This document shows, one piece after another, positions 51,225-59,486 of a stretch of DNA of 64,000 bases (positions are counted from its first letter, which is position 1; every line of letters begins with the position of its first letter). The notes under the pieces are model-generated. The model was not told where the DNA came from and searched no databases. It saw only the letters and a list, made by a program, of their open reading frames with translations. The stretch spans positions 248,001-312,000 of the forward strand of contig NZ_SBIT01000006.1 of NCBI RefSeq assembly GCF_004765785.1, in the 5' to 3' direction. Source of the stretch: Halorussus ruber. GTDB taxonomy: Archaea; Halobacteriota; Halobacteria; Halobacteriales; Haladaptataceae. The translations under genes were made by a program, and so were the position numbers.

Positions 51225-53193
51225 TGACCGCGTGCGCTCTCCGCTCGGTTTCACTTGATAGCGCGTCGGCTTCATCGCCTTCGCCCGGTAGCGCGACGTT
51301 CTGTTTGATTTCACCAGGTAGCGAGACGCTTTGGTTCCCGCTAGTTAGCGCGGCGCTCCCGTTTGTGCTAGTCCCGTTCGCGGCCGTCCGGTTCGCTCGA
51401 CCGACGCCGCTGACCACGTAGAGGTCGAGCGTCCCGTCGTCGTAGACGTGTCCGACCGACGGCTTGCGTTCGAGGCGGTCGAAGTCCTCGGGCGAGTGAC
51501 GCCAGAACTCCCGGTAGTTCGGGTACAACCGGGGGTTGCTGACGCGACCGAGTTCGGTCGTCACGAGGTAACGCCGGTCGGCGACCGCGCTCGACGGTAG
51601 CTCCTCGGCCGACGCGTTGGCGTAATCGAAGTGGTCGGGCGGGGGTGGGAGTTCGAACCGGATGTTCTCTGTCTCCTCCAAGTTCTCGTAGGTGGACATC
51701 CGGTACTGGCTGATTCCCAGTTGGTCGATGGCGAGCGACTGGTTGCGGTGTTGGAACGTCCACTCCATGCCCTCGACCTCGGCCTCGGTAATCTGGAGGT
51801 TCGAGCCGTTCGACAGGGGCGAGGAGTAGAGGTAGAACACCGAGAGGAAGGCGAGCGCGAACAGCGAGGCGTACGCTACCGGCCGGAGATACCTCGCGGC
51901 GGCGTCGGCGTCGAGCCGCCGGAACAGCGTGTAGAACCCGGCACCGACGAGGACGACGCCCGCCAGTCGGGCGTACCGAACGACCCGGTAGAAGCCGATG
52001 GTCACGTCCACCGCGAAGGCGAGGGCGGCACCGACGGTGAACACGCACAGCGTGCTGGCGAGGAAGGCCTCGATGGGGTCGAACGCTCGCTCGCCGCGCG
52101 CCACGAGGAGGGCGTAGTAGCCGACGAACACGAACGCCATACCGATTATCGCCCCGACGAGGCCGTAGGTGTAGATTCCGACGAGCGCGATGTCGGAGAT
52201 CGCCGGGGTCGTCCGCGAGAAGACCGACGCGATGTTGCCGAGCTGGGACGACCCCTCCGAGACCCCCATCAGCGTGTAGACGATGATGAGCGTGCTACCG
52301 ATAATCGACTCGAAGGAGTAGTACCACGCGAAGAAGAGGACGAACGCGAGGACGGCGACGACGAGCGGCGACCTGCGGGTCACCGTGGTCGTGCCTGCGA
52401 GGCGTTTGCTCCCAATCACGGAGAGCCACAGCAGGCCCAGCATCCCGACGAAGAACACCGTCACGACCGGATGGTAGAACGTGATGGAGACGACGACGAC
52501 CAACAGCGCGGCCCTGAACCGGGTCGTCGCTCGGCCGCCGTAGCTCCGGAAGAGGAGGTAGAACGCGAAGGGAAGCGTCATGAACGCGAAGACGCTCGGG
52601 TGGAAGAAGACGTGTTCGCCGCTGAACAGCAGCAGCGAGGAGAACGGGAGGACGAAAAGCACCTTCCGCGACCCGCCGAAGGTGACGTTCAGAAGCGGGT
52701 ACAGCGAGACGATGTAGAACAGCGAGGCCACCGGCGGCAGGACGTTGATGACCGTCGAGGGCGCGATTCCGGTCGCGTAGGACACCGTCAGCGCGAGCAG
52801 GTGGACGTTCGGGTAGTAGTTGGTCCGGGGCACCGCGCCGAGGTCGCCGATGCGCCGAATCATGCCGATGTACGTGAGCATGTCTCCTCGGGCGAACAGT
52901 TCGTAGCGGAGCGCCGGGATGAACAGCAGGACGGCGTTGACCGCGAGGACGAGCGCCAGTCCCCACTTCCAGTATCGGTGCCACCGCTCGGGATAGCCGC
53001 CCTCGAAGATGACGAGTTGGCCGAAGAACACCGCAATCAGCGCGAGGAGCCAGAACGGGAGCGGGTAGGCGTCGTACACCGATAGCTCGTAACTGGTCGC
53101 TTGGGGGTCGGCGGCGACGAAGACCAGCGCGACCGCCGTGGCGGCGGCTCCGACCGCGAGCAGTAGCTTCAGCCGGATTCGTCGCTCTACCAC
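51184..53193 (-). CDS. GT-C-like multi-pass membrane protein
   Basis: About 669 residues if the start is the GTG at 53193; a GTG at 53202 is equally possible and the frame is open to 53343. Twelve or more membrane helices begin with LKLLLAVGAAATAVALVFVA. The first large extracellular loop contains ALRYELFARGDMLTYIGMIR and TNYYPNVHLLALTVSYATGI, resembling GT-C glycosyltransferases that use lipid-phosphate sugars, although no clear DxD motif is visible. The C-terminal 150 residues are soluble and Asn/Thr/Ser-rich with several N-glycosylation sequons. Its convergent 3' end overlaps FemAB copy 3. Confidence 0.75.
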   Translation of the reverse strand: MVERRIRLKLLLAVGAAATAVALVFVAADPQATSYELSVYDAYPLPFWLLALIAVFFGQLVIFEGGYPERWHRYWKWGLALVLAVNAVLLFIPALRYELFARGDMLTYIGMIRRIGDLGAVPRTNYYPNVHLLALTVSYATGIAPSTVINVLPPVASLFYIVSLYPLLNVTFGGSRKVLFVLPFSSLLLFSGEHVFFHPSVFAFMTLPFAFYLLFRSYGGRATTRFRAALLVVVVSITFYHPVVTVFFVGMLGLLWLSVIGSKRLAGTTTVTRRSPLVVAVLAFVLFFAWYYSFESIIGSTLIIVYTLMGVSEGSSQLGNIASVFSRTTPAISDIALVGIYTYGLVGAIIGMAFVFVGYYALLVARGERAFDPIEAFLASTLCVFTVGAALAFAVDVTIGFYRVVRYARLAGVVLVGAGFYTLFRRLDADAAARYLRPVAYASLFALAFLSVFYLYSSPLSNGSNLQITEAEVEGMEWTFQHRNQSLAIDQLGISQYRMSTYENLEETENIRFELPPPPDHFDYANASAEELPSSAVADRRYLVTTELGRVSNPRLYPNYREFWRHSPEDFDRLERKPSVGHVYDDGTLDLYVVSGVGRANRTAANGTSTNGSAALTSGNQSVSLPGEIKQNVALPGEGDEADALSSETERRAHAVTTQRRVRSTRYGS

Positions 53194-53400
53194 CGACCCC
53201 ACCCCATCGTTCGCTCGGACGACCCCCTCGGTCTTGGTTTTTCTGGCGTCACCGGAAATTTGGCGGCTGTTAGCGAGTGACACGCCACTTGCGGTGCGTC
53301 TGCGGCATGCGGCGGGAACATTTATCCTCGGGTTTGCCGTCACTCCCCCTGTGCAACGACCGATGGGGGGCCGGGTTTTCAGCGCCCAGGGTGGATACTG

Positions 53401-54822
53401 ATGGACGTCAGTCGCTCTAGCTTCAAAATCTTCCTCGCCGAATCGCTCGGGATGGTGCTCTCGTTAGGGGGCATCACGTACTTCGCCCGCGAACTCGGCT
53501 CCGGCGAACTCGGCGCGTTCTTCCTGTTTCAGGCGCTGCTGTTCTTCCTCGCCGTGCCCTCGGACATGGGCGTCAGAATCGCGGTCGAGAAGCGAATCAG
53601 CGAGCGGTCGAACCCCGATTCGGTCCTCTCTACGGCCCTGCTGATGAAACTCGGGCTGTTGTCGCTCACCGTGACCGGCGTGTTTCTGGCGGGCGGGCTG
53701 GTCCGCTCGTACATCGGCTACGACCTCGTGGCGTTCCTCGCGGTCGGTATCGTGCTGCAAGAGCTGTCCGGGCTGATGAAGAACGTCCTCGCCGGGGAAC
53801 TCCGGGTGGGCGAGACCGCGTCCATCGACTTCGCAAACACGCTGACGAAGTACGGCGTCGGAGCGGTCTTGGTCTACGCCGGGTACGGCGTCGTCGGACT
53901 CGCCGCGAGCGTCCTCGCCGGGTTGTTCGTCCGACTCGTGTTAGCGTACCGCGCCTGCGACACCGGGTTCGGTCGCCCCAGGAAGGACGTGATGCGCTCG
54001 CTCGGTAACTACGGGAAGTACGCGATTCTTCCCCATATCGGTAGGCAGGTCCACCAGTGGATGGACGTGTTACTCCTCGGGTTCATGCTGACGACGAGCG
54101 CGGTCAGCGTCTACGAACTCGCGTGGCGGGTCGCGGGGCCGGTGTTGCTGTTGTCGCGGTCCATCGGCACGGCCATCTTCCCGCAGTTCAGTTCGTGGGA
54201 CTCCGCGGGGTCCCGAGAGGCCATCGAACGGCTGTTCTCGAACATCATCACGCCCTCGCTGTTGCTGGTCTTCCCGGCCCTGTTCGGGGCGGCGGTCCTC
54301 TCGCGGGAGATTCTCTCGCTGGTGTTCGGGGCCGAGTACGCCGCGGGCTGGCTCGTGCTAATCGTTCTCATGGCCGGGAAGATTCCGGGTGCCGTCCAGA
54401 GCATCGTGGGACGGTCGCTGTACGGTCTCGACGAACCCCAGTACGTCACTATCGGAACCACGGTCACGATAGCCACCAACCTCGTGTTCAACGTCCTCCT
54501 CATCTGGCAGTTCGGCGTCGTCGGCGCGGCGCTGGGCACGATGGCGTCTCGGACCATCTCGACGGGCCTCCAGTTCTACTTCCTCTCGGAACTCATCGAC
54601 GTGCGCATCCCCTACGACGAACTCGGCTGGTGTCTCGGCGCGTCCGCGGTCATGGCCGCCGTCCTCTCCGCCGTCAAGACGACGGTCGCGGTCGATTCGG
54701 TCGTCCGACTCACCGGGTTCGTCCTCGCCGGAGCGGCGCTGTACGGCGCGTTCGTGGCGATGTATCCGCCGCTCAAGAACCAGATCACGACTCAAATCCA
54801 GAAGTCGGTCCCGTGGACCTGA
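53401..54822 (+). CDS. MATE/Wzx-type polysaccharide flippase
   Basis: 473 residues, about 12-14 spans. LGMVLSLGGITYFARELGSG and LGAFFLFQALLFFLAVPSDM at the N-terminus, then GKYAILPHIGRQVHQWMDVL, VFPALFGAAVLSREILSLVF and a LVFNVLLIWQFGVVGAALGT segment near the centre of the second half match MurJ/Wzx-like lipid-linked oligosaccharide flippases. It would move a lipid-linked glycan across the membrane. It is the only flippase in the window and ties the surface-glycan genes together. It begins 57 bp after the first in-frame ATG of the upstream intergenic region. Confidence 0.9.
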   Translation: MDVSRSSFKIFLAESLGMVLSLGGITYFARELGSGELGAFFLFQALLFFLAVPSDMGVRIAVEKRISERSNPDSVLSTALLMKLGLLSLTVTGVFLAGGLVRSYIGYDLVAFLAVGIVLQELSGLMKNVLAGELRVGETASIDFANTLTKYGVGAVLVYAGYGVVGLAASVLAGLFVRLVLAYRACDTGFGRPRKDVMRSLGNYGKYAILPHIGRQVHQWMDVLLLGFMLTTSAVSVYELAWRVAGPVLLLSRSIGTAIFPQFSSWDSAGSREAIERLFSNIITPSLLLVFPALFGAAVLSREILSLVFGAEYAAGWLVLIVLMAGKIPGAVQSIVGRSLYGLDEPQYVTIGTTVTIATNLVFNVLLIWQFGVVGAALGTMASRTISTGLQFYFLSELIDVRIPYDELGWCLGASAVMAAVLSAVKTTVAVDSVVRLTGFVLAGAALYGAFVAMYPPLKNQITTQIQKSVPWT

Positions 54823-55016
54823 AGCGTCTCGGCTCTGAGAAATAATTTCAATTGTTAAAAATAACTAATTCAGTTTTAGAGGAACTACTACATTGTTCTG
54901 TTCGGCTTACGCCGTCGGGAGCCGCGAACGGCTTCCCGCGTGTGCCGCCGGTAGGCAAACCGTACCCGCCGAACGGGCCGAAGCTATTTCCGGTCGTTCA
55001 TCGTGCCTTCTGTAGA

Positions 55017-56498
55017 ATGATTCCGCCGAGGCAGTACTACCTCACGTCCACGCGCCCCGAGGAGATTCCGGACGGGTATCGGTCGGTGTCGGTCGACGAC
55101 TGGCACCTCGTCTTCGACGACAGTTTCGACTCGCTCCCGGTCGTGGCCGACGGCGAGCGCGTCGGCCACGTCGTCGGGACGATACTCGACGTGCGCGACC
55201 GGCGCGAGGACGGCGAACTCCGGCTCTCGCCCGGCGACGCGGACTCGCTCGACGCGGCGTTTCAGGACGCGCTCGTGGACTTCGCCGGGCACTTCCTCGG
55301 TCTCCTCGACGCCAACCAGTCCTCGGCGTACACGGACCCCATCGGCGGGTGTCCGCTCGTCTACGACCCCGACGAGGGCGTGGCCGGGGCGACGCCCGCC
55401 GCGCTTCCGGGCATCGACCGCGAGGCGCGCTTCCAGACCGCGCTCTTCGACCGGCTGAACCACAACGAGGACTACATCTTCCTCCCCGGGGCCGTCACCT
55501 ACTACCGGAACGTCGAGCGCCTCCTCCCGAATCACCGTCTGGACCTCGATTCGTGGGAGACGACCCGATTCTGGCCCTCGGACCCGGAGGCCATCTCGAC
55601 TTACGACGAGACGACCGCCGTCGCCGAGTCCATGAGCCAACTGCTCCGCGACGTGTTCGCGGAAATCGCGGCGACCTACGAGAACCCGGTCAATCCCCTG
55701 ACCGCGGGGCAGGACTCGCGCACCCTGCTGGCGGCGGCGCGTCCGTGGGTCGCCGACGGTGACATCCAGACCGTGACGTGGGACACCGGCGAACTTGTAG
55801 ACGTTGACATGGACGTTGCGCGGCGACTCTCGGCCAACCACGAGGTCGATTGGAACCCGGTCCCGACCGTGACCGCGACCGAGGCCCAGAAGCGGTGGTG
55901 GCTGGAGACTACCGGCCACGCCGTCGGCGGCACCATCAAGGACATCCACCCGACGCTGGAACTGTTCGACGCCGACCTGCACGTCAACGGGTTCGGCGGC
56001 GCAATCGCCCGCGGGAAGTTCTGGGAGGACGCCGACGGCCCCGACTCGACGTTCGACGCGGGCGAACTCCTCGCCAGACTCCACCGCCCGGAGGACCCCG
56101 TTCTGGAGGAGGCAGTCGAGGAGTGGTACGAGGGCGTCTCGCAGTTCGACGCCTACACCCAGTTGGACCTCGTGACCCAAGAACTCCGGTACGGCTGTTG
56201 GGCCGGGCCGCACTTCCCGGGGCTGGCGCGCCACCGCGACGTGGTGTCGCCGCTGGCGTACTTCCCGGTCGTCCGCGAGATGTTCCGGTTGGCTCCGCCG
56301 GTCCGCCGGAACGGCAACGTCCAGCACCTCATCGTGGACCGGTTGTGGTCGGAACTGAACGAGTACCCTTACAACATGTTCACCGACTGGCGGGAGTTCG
56401 TCCGGCGCGCCAAGCACCTCAAGTACAAGTCCCAGTACGCGGCCAAGCGTCCCGACCTCGTCTACTCCTTCCTCAGTCGGAAGCTCACCGGCGAGTAG
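55017..56498 (+). CDS. Asparagine-synthase-like protein
   Basis: 493 residues from ATG 55017 (MIPPRQYYLTSTRPEEIPDG); upstream extension looks noncoding. It has an N-terminal Ntn-like part without the catalytic Cys2 and a C-terminal ATP-pyrophosphatase part: NPVNPLTAGQDSRTLLAAAR is the PP-loop, degenerate compared with SGGxDS. QTVTWDTGELVDVDMDVARR follows. GGTIKDIHP and the WAGPHFPGLARHRDVVSPLA segments are typical of polysaccharide-locus relatives. It therefore may not use glutamine and could amidate or couple another amine. The two coding ends overlap the next gene by 14 bp. Confidence 0.78.
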   Translation: MIPPRQYYLTSTRPEEIPDGYRSVSVDDWHLVFDDSFDSLPVVADGERVGHVVGTILDVRDRREDGELRLSPGDADSLDAAFQDALVDFAGHFLGLLDANQSSAYTDPIGGCPLVYDPDEGVAGATPAALPGIDREARFQTALFDRLNHNEDYIFLPGAVTYYRNVERLLPNHRLDLDSWETTRFWPSDPEAISTYDETTAVAESMSQLLRDVFAEIAATYENPVNPLTAGQDSRTLLAAARPWVADGDIQTVTWDTGELVDVDMDVARRLSANHEVDWNPVPTVTATEAQKRWWLETTGHAVGGTIKDIHPTLELFDADLHVNGFGGAIARGKFWEDADGPDSTFDAGELLARLHRPEDPVLEEAVEEWYEGVSQFDAYTQLDLVTQELRYGCWAGPHFPGLARHRDVVSPLAYFPVVREMFRLAPPVRRNGNVQHLIVDRLWSELNEYPYNMFTDWREFVRRAKHLKYKSQYAAKRPDLVYSFLSRKLTGE

Positions 56499-57657
56499 GA
56501 GCAGGGCTATTCGCCTTCGACCGGTTGTCCTCGAACAGCAGTTTCTCGTAGTCCGTGACGACGTTCTCCGCCGTGAAGTCCATCGCCCGGTCGCGCAGTC
56601 GCCCCGGGTCCGGCGGGTCCCGAAGCGTCGAGTACATCGCCGCCGCGAGGGCGTCGGCGTCCTCCGTCGGCACGAGCGGCCCGAACTCCCCGTCGTTCAG
56701 AATCTCTCTGGGACCCTTCGAGCAGTTCGTCGAGACCACGGGGCACCCGAAGGCCATCGCCTCGATGAGCGTGGACGGGAGCGCCTCGGAGTTCGAGGAG
56801 ACGGCCAACACCGACGCCTCTCGCATGTAGGGGTAGGGATTGTCCGTACTGCCGGGGAGCGCGACCGACTCGTCCAGCCCCAGCTCCTCGACGCGGGCCT
56901 CCAACTTCGGTCTGGTCTGGCCCTCGCCCAGAATCATCAATCGGGCGTCCATCTCCTCCCGAAGGCGGTCGAACGCCTCGATTAGCAACGAGTAGTTCTT
57001 GTAGGGGTGGAGCCGCCCCGCCGCGAGGACGACCGGCGCGTCGTCCTCGAACCACGGGTGGTCGGGCGACTGCTCGCCCTTCTCCAGCAGTTCCGGCGTC
57101 ACGACCGGATTGTAGACGACGGAGACGTCCTCCTCGGCGATGCCCAGCACCTCCGCCGCGTCGGTCTTCACGCCCTCGGAGACCGCCACGATGCGCCCGG
57201 CCCGCGGGTAGAGGTACTTCGAGAGTTCGGTCTTCGCGGCGTGTGTCAACTCGTCGGCGTTCGCTATCTGGTCGGAGGTCATCCCGTGAAAGCTGACGAC
57301 GGTCCGGGTCGAGACCGACGCGAGGTGCCGTGCGAGTATCGCCACCATGTTGGGGTTCGGCTTCCCCGTGAGGAGGGCGTCGGGTTCGACGCGCCGGAGG
57401 TACCGCGCCAGCGGGACCACGCTGGCGAAGATGCCGATTCCGGGTGCCCGTCCCCGGTCGATTTCCATCGTCCGAACGTCGTCGGGCACCTCCGGCCGGA
57501 AGGCTCCCTCCTCGGAGACGAGGAGCAAATCGACCTCGTATCCCCGCTCGGTCAACTCGTCGATGAGGTTGACCAGCACGCGCTCGACGCCCCCGATTTC
57601 GAGATGGGTGTGAAAGATAGCGACGCGCCGGTCTCCCCCGGACTCCTCGTCGGTCAT
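56485..57657 (-). CDS. GT4-family glycosyltransferase 1
   Basis: 390 residues, GT-B fold. Acceptor side: VAIFHTHLEIGGVERVLVNL. Donor side: VLAAGRLHPYKNYSLLIEAF, LMILGEGQTRPKLEARVEEL, and SVLAVSSNSEALPSTLIEAM, the E-x7-E-type motif. AFGCPVVSTNCSKGPREIL closes the site. It transfers a sugar from a nucleotide donor onto a growing glycan at the membrane's inner face. The start was taken at ATG 57657. Overlaps the asparagine-synthase-like gene at the 3' ends. Confidence 0.92.
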   Translation of the reverse strand: MTDEESGGDRRVAIFHTHLEIGGVERVLVNLIDELTERGYEVDLLLVSEEGAFRPEVPDDVRTMEIDRGRAPGIGIFASVVPLARYLRRVEPDALLTGKPNPNMVAILARHLASVSTRTVVSFHGMTSDQIANADELTHAAKTELSKYLYPRAGRIVAVSEGVKTDAAEVLGIAEEDVSVVYNPVVTPELLEKGEQSPDHPWFEDDAPVVLAAGRLHPYKNYSLLIEAFDRLREEMDARLMILGEGQTRPKLEARVEELGLDESVALPGSTDNPYPYMREASVLAVSSNSEALPSTLIEAMAFGCPVVSTNCSKGPREILNDGEFGPLVPTEDADALAAAMYSTLRDPPDPGRLRDRAMDFTAENVVTDYEKLLFEDNRSKANSPAPTRR

Positions 57658-57764
57658 CACGTCACATCCACGGGATTCGTCGGCATAAGTGTCCTCCCGG
57701 GCGTTCGGAGAAACCGCGAAATAATACTGCCCGGCGACCGATACGCCGCCCGACAGATATGAAG

Positions 57765-57784
57765 CGCCCGGCGAGTACCGGGCG
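57765..57784 (-). terminator. Stem-loop 3' of the PL14-like gene
   Basis: A perfect 7-bp stem CGCCCGG-cgagta-CCGGGCG begins 16 bp beyond the stop codon at 57800. It has no following oligo-T on the minus strand, so it is better seen as an mRNA 3'-end structure than as a bacterial-type terminator. Confidence 0.5.
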
Positions 57785-57799
57785 TCGGCGACCGCGAAC

Positions 57800-59251
57800 T
57801 TAGAGCGTGATAGATTGGGTCTGCTTGGTGGTGTTCCCGGCGGTGTCCTCGACGCGCAGGTTCACCTCGAGGCTGGTCCCGACCGGGAACTGGAAGAGGT
57901 CCCACCCGGAGGCGCTGTCGCCGCTCGCGTCGTTCACCGAGAAGTTGATGTCCGTGCCCTCGGCCGCGACGACCTCGACGGTCTCCAGTCCGTTGTCCGT
58001 CCCCGAGACGGCCCACCGGACCGAGAACATCCGGTCGTCGCCGAGCTGTTCGCTCTTGGTGACGTCGAAGCGGTCGATGGCGGGGCCGCTGGACTCGACG
58101 ATGTCCGAGACCTGGACCTCTTTTCCGTCGTACCGGATGGTCCATTTCGACTCGTCGATGGTCATCGACTTGATGGGGCCGTCCACCCAGAAGGTGTCGC
58201 CGTGGCCGTTGCCCGAGACGCCCGAGACCGTCGTCGTCCCGTCGCCGTTGGAGGTGATGGTGTCGTTGTCCTCGGCGGCCATACTGCCCGAGTAGGTGTC
58301 TTTACTGACGTTTCCCTCGACCGTGAACTCGTACTCGACCGCCTCGGTGCCGTCGTTCGAGACGAGTTCGAGCTTCTTGCCGCTCTGGTCGCTGGTCTGG
58401 CGGGACGTGGCCATCTTCCAGTTGTCGATGTAGATGTCGTTGTCGGAGGGCGAGGGGTCGCCGCCGCCGTAGTAGACTTGGAAGGCGTAGTTGATGCCGT
58501 TCTCGGGGTAGAGGGTGAACGCCATGCTGTCGTCGTGGAACTGCCGGTTGCCGTCCACCCACATCGTGAGCTGACCGTCGCGGTTCGCGCTGCCGCCGCT
58601 GGTCGTGTTCAGCTTCATGTACTGCTCGATGTGGTGCCACTCGCCGCGGCTGATGGTGGTGGCCCGGAGGTCGTCTCCGTAGTTCCCGCTCATGTCCATG
58701 TGATAGCAGTAGTAGCCGATGCCGATGCCGTCGCTCTCGTTGACGTACTCTCCGCGGGCGGCCCACCCGTTCGTCCCGTCGGAGGCCCCGTCCCACGACG
58801 GACGCCGCTCGTGGTTCTCGAACCCAGGGAGCTTGCACGAGAAGGTGTCACCGCCAAAATCGAAGTCGTTCCCGAACTTGACCCAGTAGCTCGAATACAG
58901 CTCGCGGGGGTTCTCGCTGAGGAGTCCGCCGTCCTTCAGGTCGAGGGTCGTGTCCATGCCGTAGTGACTGCCCTCGGGGAGATTGACGTTCAGACACGAG
59001 TCGCCGGTGCGGGAGGTCTGGTCGGTGAGTTGGTCGTACTCGCCCTGTTTCCACGCGCTCGTGAACCAGTCGGAGTACTCCGAACTGGCGAAATCTTCTT
59101 CGAGAATAACGCCGCCGTCTTGGGCCGCCGCGCTAGAGGTGCCGAATCCCGCCACGGCCGCCGCGGACGCGCCAGCGAGTTTGAGATAACTGCGTCTGTC
59201 GAGGAGAGACTCTTTCGCTTCAGTTCGATGTGCCGTCTCGTCGCGTGCCAT
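57800..59251 (-). CDS. PL14-like polysaccharide lyase, Tat-exported
   Basis: 483 residues. DRRSYLKLAGASAAAVAGFG is a Tat signal at about residues 18-37. The catalytic domain (about 50-285) has the beta-sandwich pattern of family PL14: RELYSSYWVKFGNDFDFGG, SCKLPGFENHERRPSWDGAS, YYCYHMDMSGNYGDDLRAT, RGEWHHIEQYMKLNT, LTMWVDGNRQFHDD. The C-terminal 200 residues are beta-rich (immunoglobulin-like). PL14 enzymes eliminate across uronic acids, cleaving alginate or glucuronan, so this suggests the locus makes or degrades a uronate-containing polymer. Near-leaderless: TATA lies about 30 bp upstream of the ATG. Confidence 0.82.
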   Translation of the reverse strand: MARDETAHRTEAKESLLDRRSYLKLAGASAAAVAGFGTSSAAAQDGGVILEEDFASSEYSDWFTSAWKQGEYDQLTDQTSRTGDSCLNVNLPEGSHYGMDTTLDLKDGGLLSENPRELYSSYWVKFGNDFDFGGDTFSCKLPGFENHERRPSWDGASDGTNGWAARGEYVNESDGIGIGYYCYHMDMSGNYGDDLRATTISRGEWHHIEQYMKLNTTSGGSANRDGQLTMWVDGNRQFHDDSMAFTLYPENGINYAFQVYYGGGDPSPSDNDIYIDNWKMATSRQTSDQSGKKLELVSNDGTEAVEYEFTVEGNVSKDTYSGSMAAEDNDTITSNGDGTTTVSGVSGNGHGDTFWVDGPIKSMTIDESKWTIRYDGKEVQVSDIVESSGPAIDRFDVTKSEQLGDDRMFSVRWAVSGTDNGLETVEVVAAEGTDINFSVNDASGDSASGWDLFQFPVGTSLEVNLRVEDTAGNTTKQTQSITL

Positions 59252-59273
59252 GCAGTTCTCAATGGATTACCGC

Positions 59274-59287
59274 CAATTTAAAAAACC
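59274..59287 (-). promoter_or_regulatory. TATA box of the PL14-like gene
   Basis: Minus-strand GGTTTTTTAAATTG is centred about 30 bp upstream of the ATG at 59251 and predicts transcription start within about 3 bases of that ATG. Confidence 0.6.
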
Positions 59288-59486
59288 TCTGATTCCCTTT
59301 CAATGGCGAGTTTCCATTTTTAATGCATCGTTATCGGGCCATTACCGCCGGTCTCGGACGCGAAACCGGTGGTCGGAGCGCAATCGCTGTTCGACCGAAA
59401 TCGCGCTTTCGCCGGGCGCGAGTCGTCCGCGCCGTCGGTTCAACGACTCGTTGCCGACTGCTGTCGGCCCTGAGCGACGTGAAACG

